DNA from: Halodesulfovibrio spirochaetisodalis
Lineage (GTDB): Bacteria > Desulfobacterota > Desulfovibrionia > Desulfovibrionales > Desulfovibrionaceae
Length of the DNA: 64,000 nt
Assembly (NCBI RefSeq): GCF_001672295.1
Contig: NZ_JXMS01000006.1
Location: 62,001-126,000 of the forward strand
Reading direction: 5' to 3'
Made by a program: the position numbers and the translations under genes. Under the pieces are notes generated by a model, which searched no databases, had not been told where the DNA came from, and worked only from the letters and a program-made list of their open reading frames with translations. Of this stretch, positions 9,118 through 17,518 are shown piece after piece; within the stretch, counting starts at the first letter, position 1; the number at the start of each line of letters is the position of its first letter.

Positions 9118-9987
9118 TTACACTCCACTCGGCGTTGAACCGTCTGTTGCGGACACTTTATCACCGCCTTCGCGAACACTTAGATCAAATTTGAAATCTT
9201 TAAAATCAAATTGTTTCTGCTTTTCCGGTGCCTCGCGAGTGAGTTCTTCCAGCTTATTGATCCATTCCATGTTGCGTTTATCAAGCACAATATCAACGCG
9301 TCTGTTCTTCTTTCTACCTTTAGGAGTGTTGTCGCTCCACCGCGGATGGTAATTGCCAAAAGCTTCTACCATCATATGCTCTGTATCGATGCCACGGCTT
9401 TTAAGGTAGCTGTAGACGCTCATAACGCGCATGAATGAAAGATTCCAAGTAGGAGAAAGTTCTTCATCACGCGTAAAAGAAACTTCGTAATCAACACCGG
9501 CCTCATCGCGCAAAGCGGATGTATGGCCAGCGAGCAGCAGCGGATGCTTAATACGCATTACCCACGGAAGAATACGGTTGAGCAATACAACACCCCGTCT
9601 GCTTAACTGGGTTGTACCCGGTTGGAAAAGAACGTCTTCACTAATGGAGAACACTTGAACATACTTGTTCTCCTGAAAGTTCAAATCTTCTTTGTCATCT
9701 TCCCACAAGAGGTCTTTAAGCGGAGAAAGGTCATCTGTATCCATCTCCATCGGCCCCGGGTCAACAACACGTTTCGTGTCTTTTTGTGTGGCGGGGTTAA
9801 GGTTGCCGTGCCCCTCGCCAAATTGACCTGAGACAGAGGTAAGTACAATAAGCTTTCTTCGTGAGTCAGGAATCGCCATACTTACGAGCAAAACAAAGAA
9901 CGTAAGCAAAAGGGTCATCATGTCTGAGAACGTGATGAGCCAGGTTGCTCCTCCGCCTTCTTCTTCTTTCTTTTTACGCTTAGCCAT
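9118..9987 (-). CDS. motB: Flagellar motor stator protein MotB
   Basis: 289 residues. The N-terminal helix has the essential aspartate D22 in WLITFSDMMTLLLTFFVLL, which conducts H+ or Na+ with MotA. A C-terminal OmpA-like domain anchors the stator to peptidoglycan (AFGNYHPRWS and RRVDIVLDKRN are visible; the usual TD of the loop region is altered to LAGHTSALRD). GGGAG precedes the ATG by six bases. It lies between motA and the second motB-like gene. The residues that decide H+ versus Na+ use cannot be called by eye. Confidence 0.93.
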   Translation of the reverse strand: MAKRKKKEEEGGGATWLITFSDMMTLLLTFFVLLVSMAIPDSRRKLIVLTSVSGQFGEGHGNLNPATQKDTKRVVDPGPMEMDTDDLSPLKDLLWEDDKEDLNFQENKYVQVFSISEDVLFQPGTTQLSRRGVVLLNRILPWVMRIKHPLLLAGHTSALRDEAGVDYEVSFTRDEELSPTWNLSFMRVMSVYSYLKSRGIDTEHMMVEAFGNYHPRWSDNTPKGRKKNRRVDIVLDKRNMEWINKLEELTREAPEKQKQFDFKDFKFDLSVREGGDKVSATDGSTPSGV

Positions 9988-10021
9988 ATCGTACTCCCGC
10001 TACATGTAAGTATGGGAACTG

Positions 10022-10783
10022 CTAAGCAGCATCTTCACGATCGCCGACCGGCTGGTAGCAGGACAGTTTTTCCTGAATAATACGCGGGTTCTCACCGCGT
10101 GAAATAGAGATTACACCTTCCAGCTGCATCTCTTTAATGCGGATTTCGCTGTTACTGCGAGACTTGAGCTTACCTGCCATCGGGATGAAGACAAGGTTAG
10201 CAAGACACGCACCATAGAAAGTTGTAATAAGAGCAACCGCCATAGCAGGGCCAATTGAACTAGGGTCGTTCATGGTTTGCAGCATCTGCACCAGACCGAT
10301 AACCGTACCGATCATACCCAGAGCAGGAGCATACTCACCAAACGATTTCATTATGTCCTGTCCGTCGCTGTGACGGGCTTCTGTGTTGGCAATTTCCGAT
10401 TCCATAATCTCCTGAATCGCCTGCGGCTCAAGGCCGTCAACGGTCAACTGTAAGCCCTTTTTAAGGTAGGGATCATCAATACCGCTGATAATAGGCTCAA
10501 GAGAAAGAATACCTTCACGGCGTGCGCGGTCAGCGTAATCTTTAAACTGATCAATGGTTTCCTGCTGTGAAAGTTCTGCAGCAAAGAGAGTTTTCTTGAT
10601 AACGCTCATTACGGAAACAACGCGGTGCAATGGATAGTTAACAAGCGTTGCGCCGATGGTGCCGCCAAGAACGATGAGTAATGACGGTATGGAAATAAAG
10701 ATAAGAAGACTGCCACCCATCATGATAGCAGAGAGTACCAGACCAAAGGAAATTACTATCCCGAGAACCGTTGCCAAATCCAT
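10022..10783 (-). CDS. motA: Flagellar motor stator protein MotA
   Basis: 253 residues, four transmembrane helices: two near the N-terminus (residues about 1-22 and 29-49) and two around 150-200, including APALGMIGTVIGLVQML, the conserved pore-lining helix. The cytoplasmic loop between helices 2 and 3 (about 55-145) contacts FliG. The length matches PomA-type MotA (about 254) better than E. coli MotA (295). It is followed 34 bases later by motB. The upstream gene yggS ends 21 bases before, suggesting one long transcript. Confidence 0.95.
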   Translation of the reverse strand: MDLATVLGIVISFGLVLSAIMMGGSLLIFISIPSLLIVLGGTIGATLVNYPLHRVVSVMSVIKKTLFAAELSQQETIDQFKDYADRARREGILSLEPIISGIDDPYLKKGLQLTVDGLEPQAIQEIMESEIANTEARHSDGQDIMKSFGEYAPALGMIGTVIGLVQMLQTMNDPSSIGPAMAVALITTFYGACLANLVFIPMAGKLKSRSNSEIRIKEMQLEGVISISRGENPRIIQEKLSCYQPVGDREDAA

Positions 10784-10804
10784 AGAATGCTCTTTTTTCG
10801 CGTG

Positions 10805-11539
10805 TTAGTAAGGACGCGGGCCGAAAATTTCTGTTCCTATACGCACAAATGTGGCGCCTTCTTCAATTGCCTGCACATAATCCTGCGTCATACCCATTGA
10901 AAGGTGCTTCAAAGGCATGCCGAGGCGTGTCGCAAGCTCATCGCGCAGCATACGCAAATTACTGAAGAAAGGACGTGCTTCCTCTGCAACACAAGATGCC
11001 GGTGGCATTCCCATCAGGCCGCAAATACGTAGCTGTGGAAGTGCCATAATCTGTTCAGCAAGTTCAAAGAGTCCGTCTTTATCTACGCCGGACTTTTGTG
11101 CTTCATCACCAATGTTCACCTGAAGCAGAATATCCTGAACTTTTCTTTCACCGTCCAAACCGGAAACGGGAAGCATCTCCATGCGTTTTTGCAGTTTCTG
11201 TGCCAAGCTCAAGCGATCTATGGAGTGGATAAGAGCAAACTTACCAGCTACATCCTTTGCTTTCTTGGACTGTAAATGACCGATAAAATGCCAGTTAATA
11301 GTATGCTCCGCCAGCTCTTCCTGCTTTGCAAGAGCCTCTTGAACATAGTTCTCCCCAAAGTCTAATTGTCCGTGATTGTTAAGAATTCGCACAGACTCAG
11401 CCGGATGTCGTTTTGACACGGCAATCAGTTTTACTTCTTCCGGATTACGCCCCGCATTGCGGGCAGCTTCAGCGATTTTTTCTACGACAGCATCGTATCG
11501 GGCAATAATTGCAGCACCGTCTACCTGACATTCATTCAT
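10805..11539 (-). CDS. YggS/PLPBP-family pyridoxal phosphate homeostasis protein
   Basis: 244 residues, a single-domain alanine-racemase-fold protein that binds PLP and keeps free PLP and amino-acid pools balanced. The PLP lysine is in LIAVSKRHP (K about 43). Other family blocks are FGENYVQEA, WHFIGHLQSKKAK, GLMGMPP and the C-terminal LSMGMTQDYVQAIEEGATFVRIGTEIFG. The start is taken at MNECQV because the upstream in-frame extension runs through the era terminator. First gene of the probable operon that continues into motA. Confidence 0.94.
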   Translation of the reverse strand: MNECQVDGAAIIARYDAVVEKIAEAARNAGRNPEEVKLIAVSKRHPAESVRILNNHGQLDFGENYVQEALAKQEELAEHTINWHFIGHLQSKKAKDVAGKFALIHSIDRLSLAQKLQKRMEMLPVSGLDGERKVQDILLQVNIGDEAQKSGVDKDGLFELAEQIMALPQLRICGLMGMPPASCVAEEARPFFSNLRMLRDELATRLGMPLKHLSMGMTQDYVQAIEEGATFVRIGTEIFGPRPY

Positions 11540-11613
11540 AGTTCTTAATCCATTTTTCCGGCGGTTATTACCCCTCACCGGTATGTGTGAGTACGGGGTT
11601 TTGACACCCCCAA

Positions 11614-11636
11614 TAAAAAAGGCGGCATACGCCGCC
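11614..11636 (-). terminator. Terminator of era
   Basis: The GGCGGC/GCCGCC stem, with loop GTAT on the minus strand, is followed by TTTTTT on that strand. It lies beyond the 149-bp repeat in the era 3' region and before yggS. Confidence 0.85.
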
Positions 11637-11638
11637 TC

Positions 11639-11787
11639 AGATTGATGACAAACCCGCACATTGCGGCGTCACTTCAAAAAAGCCAGATGCTCACATAGTT
11701 ATCTATGCATTGCTCCTGACATTTTCTCATTCCTTGCACTGCACAGATTTGTCTCAATCTGACAGGTAAGGACGTTGTCAGCAATCT
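11639..11787. repeat. 149-bp MITE-like repeat, copy A
   Basis: Ends in imperfect 13-bp inverted repeats: AGATTGATGACAA at 11639-11651 and TTGTCAGCAATCT at 11775-11787. It matches copy B at 17519-17667 along its whole length and has exactly the same size; a core of about 24 identical bases includes TTGCACTGCACAGATTTGTC. It lies in the 3' untranslated region of era, before its terminator. No ORF inside is credible and no target duplication is clear. Confidence 0.75.
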
Positions 11788-11829
11788 GAAGCAGCATATG
11801 CCGCCTACTATTTGCTGAAATGAAGCAGC

Positions 11830-12747
11830 TTACGAAGAAGAAAGACCAAGCAAGCGCATAAAGCTTACATCTTCTGTCCAGCCTTCGCGAACCTTCACCC
11901 AAAGCTCAAGGTGAACTTTCTGGCGAAGCATTTCCTGAAGCTCTTTACGGGCTTCGGTGCCCACTTTCTTCAGGTTCTGTCCCTGCTTACCAATAACCAT
12001 TGATTTATGGCTCTTACGGGAAACATAAATAACAGCGTTCACGAAAACGCGCTCGCCCGTGTCATCCCATTTTTCAATTTCAACTGCGCAGTTATACGGA
12101 AGCTCCTGACGTAATTCCATAAAGAGCTTTTCACGCACAACTTCAGAAGCCATAAAGCGTACAGGTACTGTGGAAAGCTGATCTTCAGGGTACAGCTTTT
12201 CAGAAACCGGAAGATGCTTCTTAAGGTATTCGAGCATCGGCTCAAGGCCGTCTCTGCGCATAGCGGAAACTGGAAATACTTCTGCATTTGGCCAAAGTGC
12301 GCTCAATTTTTCGAGAAGAGGAAGCATCTTGGCTTTATCGCGGAACTTATCCACTTTGTTGACAGCAACTACCACAGCACGTTTTTCGTTAAGAATAGCT
12401 TCTTTCAACGGCTCGATGTCTTTATCAAATGCACCGGGACGGTCAACGTACAGGGAACCATCCAGAACCACCATAACTACATCTGCACCACTAAGGGTGT
12501 GCCATGCAGTCTGCAGCAAAATTTTGTTCATTTTACCACGAAGCTGGTGAATACCCGGGGTATCCATGAAGATAACCTGAGAGTCTGGGCTGGACAGGAT
12601 ACCGCTGACCTGATTTCGGGTAGTTTGTGGCTTAGGGGTAACAATTGCTACTTTCTGCCCTAAGTATGCGTTAAGCATAGTAGATTTACCCGCATTAGGT
12701 GGTCCCATCATAGCGACCCATCCGCAGCGGTGTTCTGTGTTACTCAT
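11830..12747 (-). CDS. era: GTPase Era, 30S ribosome assembly
   Basis: 305 residues. N-terminal Ras-like GTPase with P-loop GPPNAGKS (15-22), switch region [16 protein letters not shown] (62-67) and NKVD (130-133). A C-terminal KH domain has [19 protein letters not shown] and binds the 3' end of 16S rRNA. Standard length. GGAG lies ten bases before the ATG. On the minus strand a TTGACT...TACACA pair with a 16-base spacer at about 12802-12829 is a candidate promoter. Not linked here with rnc or recO. Confidence 0.97.
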   Translation of the reverse strand: MSNTEHRCGWVAMMGPPNAGKSTMLNAYLGQKVAIVTPKPQTTRNQVSGILSSPDSQVIFMDTPGIHQLRGKMNKILLQTAWHTLSGADVVMVVLDGSLYVDRPGAFDKDIEPLKEAILNEKRAVVVAVNKVDKFRDKAKMLPLLEKLSALWPNAEVFPVSAMRRDGLEPMLEYLKKHLPVSEKLYPEDQLSTVPVRFMASEVVREKLFMELRQELPYNCAVEIEKWDDTGERVFVNAVIYVSRKSHKSMVIGKQGQNLKKVGTEARKELQEMLRQKVHLELWVKVREGWTEDVSFMRLLGLSSS

Positions 12748-12801
12748 ATATATTTTTCTCCATCAATATTCTGACAAATTAATTTGTTTAGATGTGTAAT
12801 A

Positions 12802-12829
12802 GGACTTCATATAAAGTCAAGGAGTCATC
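12802..12829 (-). promoter_or_regulatory. Candidate sigma-70 promoter for era
   Basis: On the minus strand TTGACT is followed by 16 bases and TACACA, about 55-80 bases before the era ATG. The -35 box is good and the -10 box weak, so this is only a suggestion. Confidence 0.35.
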
Positions 12830-12899
12830 AATGACTATACGCGTGCCTGAGTAATACAGCAAATGGAAGATTTAGGTAAAGTCCGCGACAGTCGGGGGG

Positions 12900-13071
12900 A
12901 TGCACAAAACAAAGCAAGGATGCAGAATCTAGCTAGTTTTCTGCATCCTTGCACGAGGAGACTCTCAGCCATTTCTGGCAGGAGCGTCTGAACATCGGGG
13001 GAGGTACCTCCCCAAATGTTTTACTGCCCACAACAAGTGGTAAAACCACAAGCGGAAGACGTTGTGTGCAT
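12900..13071 (-). ncRNA. Candidate structured RNA, unknown family
   Basis: Read on the minus strand, ATGCACACAAC (13071-13061) pairs with GTTTTGTGCAT (12910-12900) with one mismatch and closes four internal hairpins: GTGGT/ACCAC (13037-13049); a GGGGAG/CTCCCC stem inside an AACAT/ATGTT pair (12991-13020); a stem capped by GCCA-GAAA-TGGC, a GNRA tetraloop, inside AGAC/GTCT (12959-12989); and a 14-bp hairpin (12914-12952) followed by TTTGTTTT. The GNRA loop and the T-rich tail both favour the minus strand. It does not match SRP RNA, 6S RNA, tmRNA or RNase P as I know them. It is either a free small RNA or a leader of era. Confidence 0.5.
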
Positions 13072-13087
13072 TGATTGACTGTAGCGT

Positions 13088-13234
13088 TTATTGTGTACGG
13101 CAGCAAATGGTATAACGCTTACAATTATAAGAAATAACAATCGTAGCATCCAAAACAGCACCACATGTCCCACCCAACAGACAATATGCCGAACACTGTT
13201 TACATTTTTTGGCGAACCACCATTGAGAAGCCAA
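13088..13234 (-). CDS. Possible 48-residue cysteine-rich peptide
   Basis: A TTG start with AGGTG seven bases upstream opens a 48-codon frame starting LASQWWFAKKCKQC and ending in CCRTQ. Seven cysteines lie at positions 11, 14, 18, 24, 38, 44 and 45. It ends 17 bases before the structured-RNA element, on the same strand. Against it: no ATG, no recognised family, and the pabC terminator lies just upstream, so expression would need read-through. Reported as a possibility only. Confidence 0.25.
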   Translation of the reverse strand: MASQWWFAKKCKQCSAYCLLGGTCGAVLDATIVISYNCKRYTICCRTQ

Positions 13235-13264
13235 CAAAAAACACCTGAAAAACAAAGGCCTCAG

Positions 13265-13298
13265 CAATAAAAAAAGCTGTTCTTTCAAAAGAACAGCT
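13265..13298 (-). terminator. Terminator of the folate operon
   Basis: The stem AGCTGTTCTT/AAGAACAGCT is followed on the minus strand by TTTTTTATT, 55 bases after the pabC stop. Confidence 0.85.
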
Positions 13299-13352
13299 CC
13301 AAGTACCAATTTATGCTCTAAGCCCAACAGCAAAAGCATAATTATTGAACAG

Positions 13353-14120
13353 CTAACACCCGCACACCTTTTCTGTCACAGCCTTGCAGCTATGTTCATC
13401 CGGCATAAACATTGTGCCGTTTATGGCAGTAACAGGACGCATGCCTATGAGTGAATTAAGAACATATGCATACCGGAAATTACTTACTGAGTACGAACGC
13501 ACTGAGCAGTCATAAATAGGCAAAATGGAACGTGCAGCTTCCAAAGCAATGGAAGGTAGACGAAGCTTACCACCCGGCACGCAAAAACGCTCACCATCTC
13601 CAAACAGCAACGCTGCTGTGGTTGTTTCGGTAATGTGGTTATCGCGTGAAAGTAAAACAGCGTCGTCATACCCTTTTTCAATGGCAGAACGGCGCTGTAA
13701 CCAGTTATACATATAATTCATTGTCTTGTGGCCTAGCAACGGGTGTTGCACACCGTCAGTAACAGTACATAGTCTATATAATTTATCTGGCTGCGGAGTA
13801 TAGGGAGCAGCAGTAATGACAGGGTCAACCATGTCATTTTCTTCAATCAGCGAAAAAATATTAACCCGTGCGGTCTGCCCCATCAGTCCGTTCCGCTGGA
13901 CAACTTCCATAGCAAGTTCTGCGTAATCAATCTGCGGGACAACAAATCCCAGCTTTTCCAGCGAACTCTCCATCCTGTAGAGATGCTGATTAAAGAAACA
14001 CAAGTTTTTTCCGTTGAACAGGATGGTTTCAAAAACTCCTGCCCCAAAACGAAAAGACGGAGCGGCAATATTCTGCGTTACTCCGTCTGTATGGTATTCA
14101 CCAGATTTGTAGTAGGTCAT
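13353..14120 (-). CDS. pabC: Aminodeoxychorismate lyase (class IV aminotransferase fold)
   Basis: 255 residues. Converts 4-amino-4-deoxychorismate to p-aminobenzoate and pyruvate for folate synthesis. It has the class IV PLP fold: the FRFGAGVFETI block near the N-terminus, the PLP lysine K132 in LLGHKTMNYMYNW, and ITETTTAALLFGDGERF that closes the cofactor site. A branched-chain aminotransferase or D-amino acid aminotransferase has the same fold, but the position directly after pabA and pabB (4-base overlap with pabB) makes the lyase role the best call. Last gene of the operon. Confidence 0.88.
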   Translation of the reverse strand: MTYYKSGEYHTDGVTQNIAAPSFRFGAGVFETILFNGKNLCFFNQHLYRMESSLEKLGFVVPQIDYAELAMEVVQRNGLMGQTARVNIFSLIEENDMVDPVITAAPYTPQPDKLYRLCTVTDGVQHPLLGHKTMNYMYNWLQRRSAIEKGYDDAVLLSRDNHITETTTAALLFGDGERFCVPGGKLRLPSIALEAARSILPIYDCSVRSYSVSNFRYAYVLNSLIGMRPVTAINGTMFMPDEHSCKAVTEKVCGC

Positions 14121-15502
14121 GTAGATAGCACCTTTCGAAACTTTTCTGCTTTCGCGATAGTCTCTGCAAATTCCTGCTCCGGCACTGAATCAATCACCAG
14201 CCCGCTTCCTGCAAAATACCGGAACTTTTGTATACCACTAAGATCATATGTAAACCATCCGGTACGAATTGCAATACTTGAATTCATGGTCACAGGATTT
14301 TTGATATGAAGGAAGCTGCCGCAGTACAAATCCCTGCTGTGCGGCTCTAACTGTTCGATAATCTGCATGGTTCGTAATTTTGGGCAACCGGTAATGGAAC
14401 CACCGGGAAATGCATCAAAGAGCAGATCAAGACAGGTGGATTCCTCTTTCAATGTTCCGCGCACCACAGAATACATTTGCAGCATATTATCTACCGTGAA
14501 TATGCCCTTGTGCCGCTCAACGCGGACAGAGCCGTATTCGCAGTGTGCTGAGATATCGTTACGGATAAGGTCTACAATCATAGACAGTTCCGCACTTTCT
14601 TTTGGTGAATTTTTAAGATCCGAAACTAGTTTTTCAGAAAACTCAGAATACGCCACCGTACCCTTGATCGGCTCAGAGGTAATTATTCCCTCCTCCACAC
14701 GCAGAAAACATTCCGGAGACGTTGAAATAATTTTAACATCTTCTGATGAGAACCATGCATAGTACGCAGCCGGATAGTGCTGCCACAGATGCATGAACAG
14801 GCCTGCTGCATCACACTGCTTTTTACCGTCAGCGAGTTTCGTCGGAACCACTGTAAAATTATCCGGTACAGTCATGGAAAAAGCTGATGAAAGGCATAAC
14901 TGATATGTGTCGCCGCTGCGAATATGCTCCAGCACCTTCTCTACACCCGCAATATAGTCGTCACGGTTCATGGAAGGAACAGGAACGGAAAAAGCGGTGC
15001 ATTCCGGCAGCAGTCTGGCAGGGGACGGCGGAGTTGTGCACACATCTTTGAGACGTTGTAGAATGCGGCTGTCCGCACTTTCCAGCGCAGCACACTCTAA
15101 AAGGCCTGTGGAAATATTGACTGTAATGAGAATGGCATACTGACGGAAATGCCCTAGCGGCAGGTCGTTACGCTTCTCAGAGGGAATACCGTGTTCTTTC
15201 AGGCCATATGTATAGGATAGGTAGCCAAGAGTTTCATGACCGGAAGCAAAGCAGAATTCCTTAACATCTTCCCGCGTTGTTTCTGGCTGAACAATGAGTT
15301 CCGCAACAGGGTCAATGCCGATAACGCACACATTGGCAGAACGACGAAGCGGAGCATCATCTTTTGTGACGCCGGATAAAAACATATCCGCATCAAAATT
15401 GGTGGCAAAGCTGTTGAACAGTGCTGCAAGCTTCTCGCGCTGCACTGTACCTGCATCAAGAAAGACCGAAAAAGCGCATTGCATGGTGAATGTACCACTC
15501 AC
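14117..15502 (-). CDS. pabB: Aminodeoxychorismate synthase component I
   Basis: 461 residues. Chorismate-binding enzyme that adds ammonia from PabA to form aminodeoxychorismate. The catalytic lysine motif PIKGT is at 278-282 (K280); anthranilate synthase has PIAGT here, so PabB is favoured over TrpE. Other blocks are SGDTYQLCLSSAF, MIVDLIRNDIS and FPGGSITGCPKLRTMQIIEQ. The start is a GTG with GGAG four bases upstream, giving a 47-base overlap with pabA; an ATG six codons in would shorten this but has a worse binding-site spacing. Confidence 0.92.
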   Translation of the reverse strand: MSGTFTMQCAFSVFLDAGTVQREKLAALFNSFATNFDADMFLSGVTKDDAPLRRSANVCVIGIDPVAELIVQPETTREDVKEFCFASGHETLGYLSYTYGLKEHGIPSEKRNDLPLGHFRQYAILITVNISTGLLECAALESADSRILQRLKDVCTTPPSPARLLPECTAFSVPVPSMNRDDYIAGVEKVLEHIRSGDTYQLCLSSAFSMTVPDNFTVVPTKLADGKKQCDAAGLFMHLWQHYPAAYYAWFSSEDVKIISTSPECFLRVEEGIITSEPIKGTVAYSEFSEKLVSDLKNSPKESAELSMIVDLIRNDISAHCEYGSVRVERHKGIFTVDNMLQMYSVVRGTLKEESTCLDLLFDAFPGGSITGCPKLRTMQIIEQLEPHSRDLYCGSFLHIKNPVTMNSSIAIRTGWFTYDLSGIQKFRYFAGSGLVIDSVPEQEFAETIAKAEKFRKVLST

Positions 15503-16007
15503 CCTGCTCCGTCAAAAACGATTCAGGATGGAACTGAAGCCCCATTACAGGGCGGGTTTCATGTTCAACAATCATTGGAACGTCTGTCCCGCTCAACGTC
15601 GCCGTAACCCTCAACCCTGCGCCTACAGAAGAAAGATACAATGAATGATAGCGCGCGACTGTGCGTGCCTCACCATTTATTTCAAGAGTATCTGTTTTTC
15701 CATGTACACAATCAGGCAAACGGTCTGTGGTTCCGCCAAAAAACTGGTTGATAATCTGCATTCCCATACAGACACCAAGCACAGGTTTTCCACTTTCAAA
15801 AACACAGTTGTATGCAGCGTATTCAGACGGGTGCCCCGGGCCGGGGGAAATAACAATCAGATCGTATTGATCAAACGGGCAATGTTGCAGAGATGTCCCC
15901 TGCTCACCATACGTGACGATGTCCGGTACAAAACAAGTTGCCGTAACAAGAAGGTGTTCAAGATTACGAGTAAAGCTGTCGTTGTTATCTATTAATACAA
16001 TACGCAC
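15456..16007 (-). CDS. pabA: Aminodeoxychorismate synthase glutaminase component
   Basis: 183 residues, class I glutamine amidotransferase supplying ammonia to PabB. The catalytic triad is visible: C80 in GVCMGMQ, H160 and E162 in LQFHPESF. The oxyanion stretch ISPGPGHP is present (53-60). GTG start with AGGA seven bases upstream. It lies 12 bases after pgeF. The same protein type also serves anthranilate synthase, and a dual role cannot be excluded. Confidence 0.93.
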   Translation of the reverse strand: MRIVLIDNNDSFTRNLEHLLVTATCFVPDIVTYGEQGTSLQHCPFDQYDLIVISPGPGHPSEYAAYNCVFESGKPVLGVCMGMQIINQFFGGTTDRLPDCVHGKTDTLEINGEARTVARYHSLYLSSVGAGLRVTATLSGTDVPMIVEHETRPVMGLQFHPESFLTEQGEWYIHHAMRFFGLS

Positions 16008-16019
16008 TATACGTTCCTG

Positions 16020-16772
16020 TTACAAACTCGGCTCAATCCAGATAACGGCTGCCTGCCGCCCTGTTACCCTGTCACGCCGATACGAATAAAACTCCTCTTC
16101 AAGCGTTTTAGTACAAAGGTCAAGGCTGAAAATTTGCTTTTCGGGGATACCTGCAAGCCGTAACTGATGCTTTGTAAGCTGCCACAAGTCCATTGTTTTG
16201 GTTTCCTTGCAGAACCATTCAGCCCACTCAACACCCCATTCTGTATCAAAATTAACAAACTGAGATTCTGCCGGGCCGAGACTTGGCCCCCGTACTGCAA
16301 GCACATCAGCAGGCTCTATTCCGTACTGTTCACAAAACGTGCGCACTCCGGAAACAGGAAACGCAATGCGGTTCCCCCGCCATCCCACATGTAGCCCTGC
16401 TACATACTTACCGCTTTTATGGGCAAGTAACACAGGCTGACAATCAGCAGTCTTAATAACTAGTGCTTTTTCTAGTTTGTCAGTCGCGCTTCCATCAGCC
16501 TCATGCACTGCGGCCTCGCCAACAGGCGTTTCCGGTGGATCAAAAAGAACAACATCACCATGAACCTGCTTCAGTTCACACCAGGACTGAACATTCAGCT
16601 CTTTTTGCAGTCGGATGCGGTTGTACACAACATGCTTGGGATTATCCCCCACATCCATAGAAATATTACCGGACATAAACGCGCCGGTACTTTCTCCACC
16701 AAGACGATTCTGAAAAAAACACCGGACATTAGGAACACCGGGGAACGCAAATTCAACACCGCTCAAAGCCAT
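16020..16772 (-). CDS. pgeF: Laccase-domain (YfiH/PgeF) protein
   Basis: 250 residues of the DUF152 family, known as a peptidoglycan-editing factor in E. coli and as a purine nucleoside phosphorylase/adenosine deaminase in homologues. The metal-site residues are seen in LKQVHGDVV, IKTADCQPVLL and VAGLHVGWRG. The C-terminal CTKTLEEEFYSYRRDRVTGR and AAVIWIE are family marks. It overlaps the cyclo-ligase gene by ten bases and sits inside a folate operon, although its chemistry is not folate-related as far as known. Confidence 0.9.
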   Translation of the reverse strand: MALSGVEFAFPGVPNVRCFFQNRLGGESTGAFMSGNISMDVGDNPKHVVYNRIRLQKELNVQSWCELKQVHGDVVLFDPPETPVGEAAVHEADGSATDKLEKALVIKTADCQPVLLAHKSGKYVAGLHVGWRGNRIAFPVSGVRTFCEQYGIEPADVLAVRGPSLGPAESQFVNFDTEWGVEWAEWFCKETKTMDLWQLTKHQLRLAGIPEKQIFSLDLCTKTLEEEFYSYRRDRVTGRQAAVIWIEPSL

Positions 16773-17341
16773 TGTAACGCCTCCTCAGTACATAGTGCAT
16801 GCATTGTCTGATCCCATGCTTCTGTTTCCACAGCGGGGACTATCTGAAAAGAATAAGCCAAACCTACAAAGGTTGCACGCGCAAAGGCTGGTCTAGCCAG
16901 CATTCTATCATAGTATCCGCCTCCGAACCCAAGCCTGTTTCCGGCGCGGTCAAAACCGACACCAGGCACAACAACCAGGGAAGGAGTAAAGTCCGGAGCG
17001 TCATAATCAACAACTGTACAATGAGTACGGGGTTCAAGAATACCGTATGCACCTTCTTCCAGTTCATGATGCCCATCGCACCGAACAAGAGACATCTGTC
17101 CCTGCGCTTCATCACAACGGGGAAGAAGCAGAGTTCTGCCTGACTCCCATATAGCGTTAAAAAGCAGGTCGGTTCGAAGCTCGTTTCGTATAGGAGAGTA
17201 CAGGATAACCTGCTGCGACGTCTTCCAGATGTCATCAGCCATGAGGTTGCGCTGTGCACTGATAGAGGCTTCCTGCACATATATTCCGCCCAGACACTCC
17301 CGTTTCGCAAGTAGCTCTTTGCGTAAGGCTGCTTTAGACAA
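16763..17341 (-). CDS. 5-formyltetrahydrofolate cyclo-ligase
   Basis: 192 residues. Converts 5-formyl-THF to 5,10-methenyl-THF using ATP. Family blocks: SKAALRKELLAKR at the N-terminus (ATP-binding basic residues), ILYSPIRNELRTDLLF, and the C-terminal VVPGVGFDRAGNRLGFGGGYYDRML, the cyclo-ligase signature. I start at the TTG at 17341, with AGGAG six bases upstream, because the longer ATG version adds 23 residues that do not look like the family. It is first in a five-gene run with pgeF, pabA, pabB and pabC. Confidence 0.9.
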   Translation of the reverse strand: MSKAALRKELLAKRECLGGIYVQEASISAQRNLMADDIWKTSQQVILYSPIRNELRTDLLFNAIWESGRTLLLPRCDEAQGQMSLVRCDGHHELEEGAYGILEPRTHCTVVDYDAPDFTPSLVVVPGVGFDRAGNRLGFGGGYYDRMLARPAFARATFVGLAYSFQIVPAVETEAWDQTMHALCTEEALQWL

Positions 17342-17518
17342 AAGACACTCCTGATGAAAATAGAAAAATACAGCACGAATTGTGAATTCATCTGCAAAAC
17401 GCAGTAGCATTTACACCGCATCTGCTCAACTTCTTTTGCAACTAATGACTCAAACGCTCAGTAAATCTATCCCAACGGTTGCAAATGATTCCTTTTGCGT
17501 CAACTATACGCACAGCAC

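Noticed and set aside
12900-13071. Retron-like layout: end inverted repeats around hairpins and a long final stem
   Set aside because: No reverse transcriptase gene lies within reach on either side; the nearest downstream gene on that strand is era. The resemblance is to the shape only.
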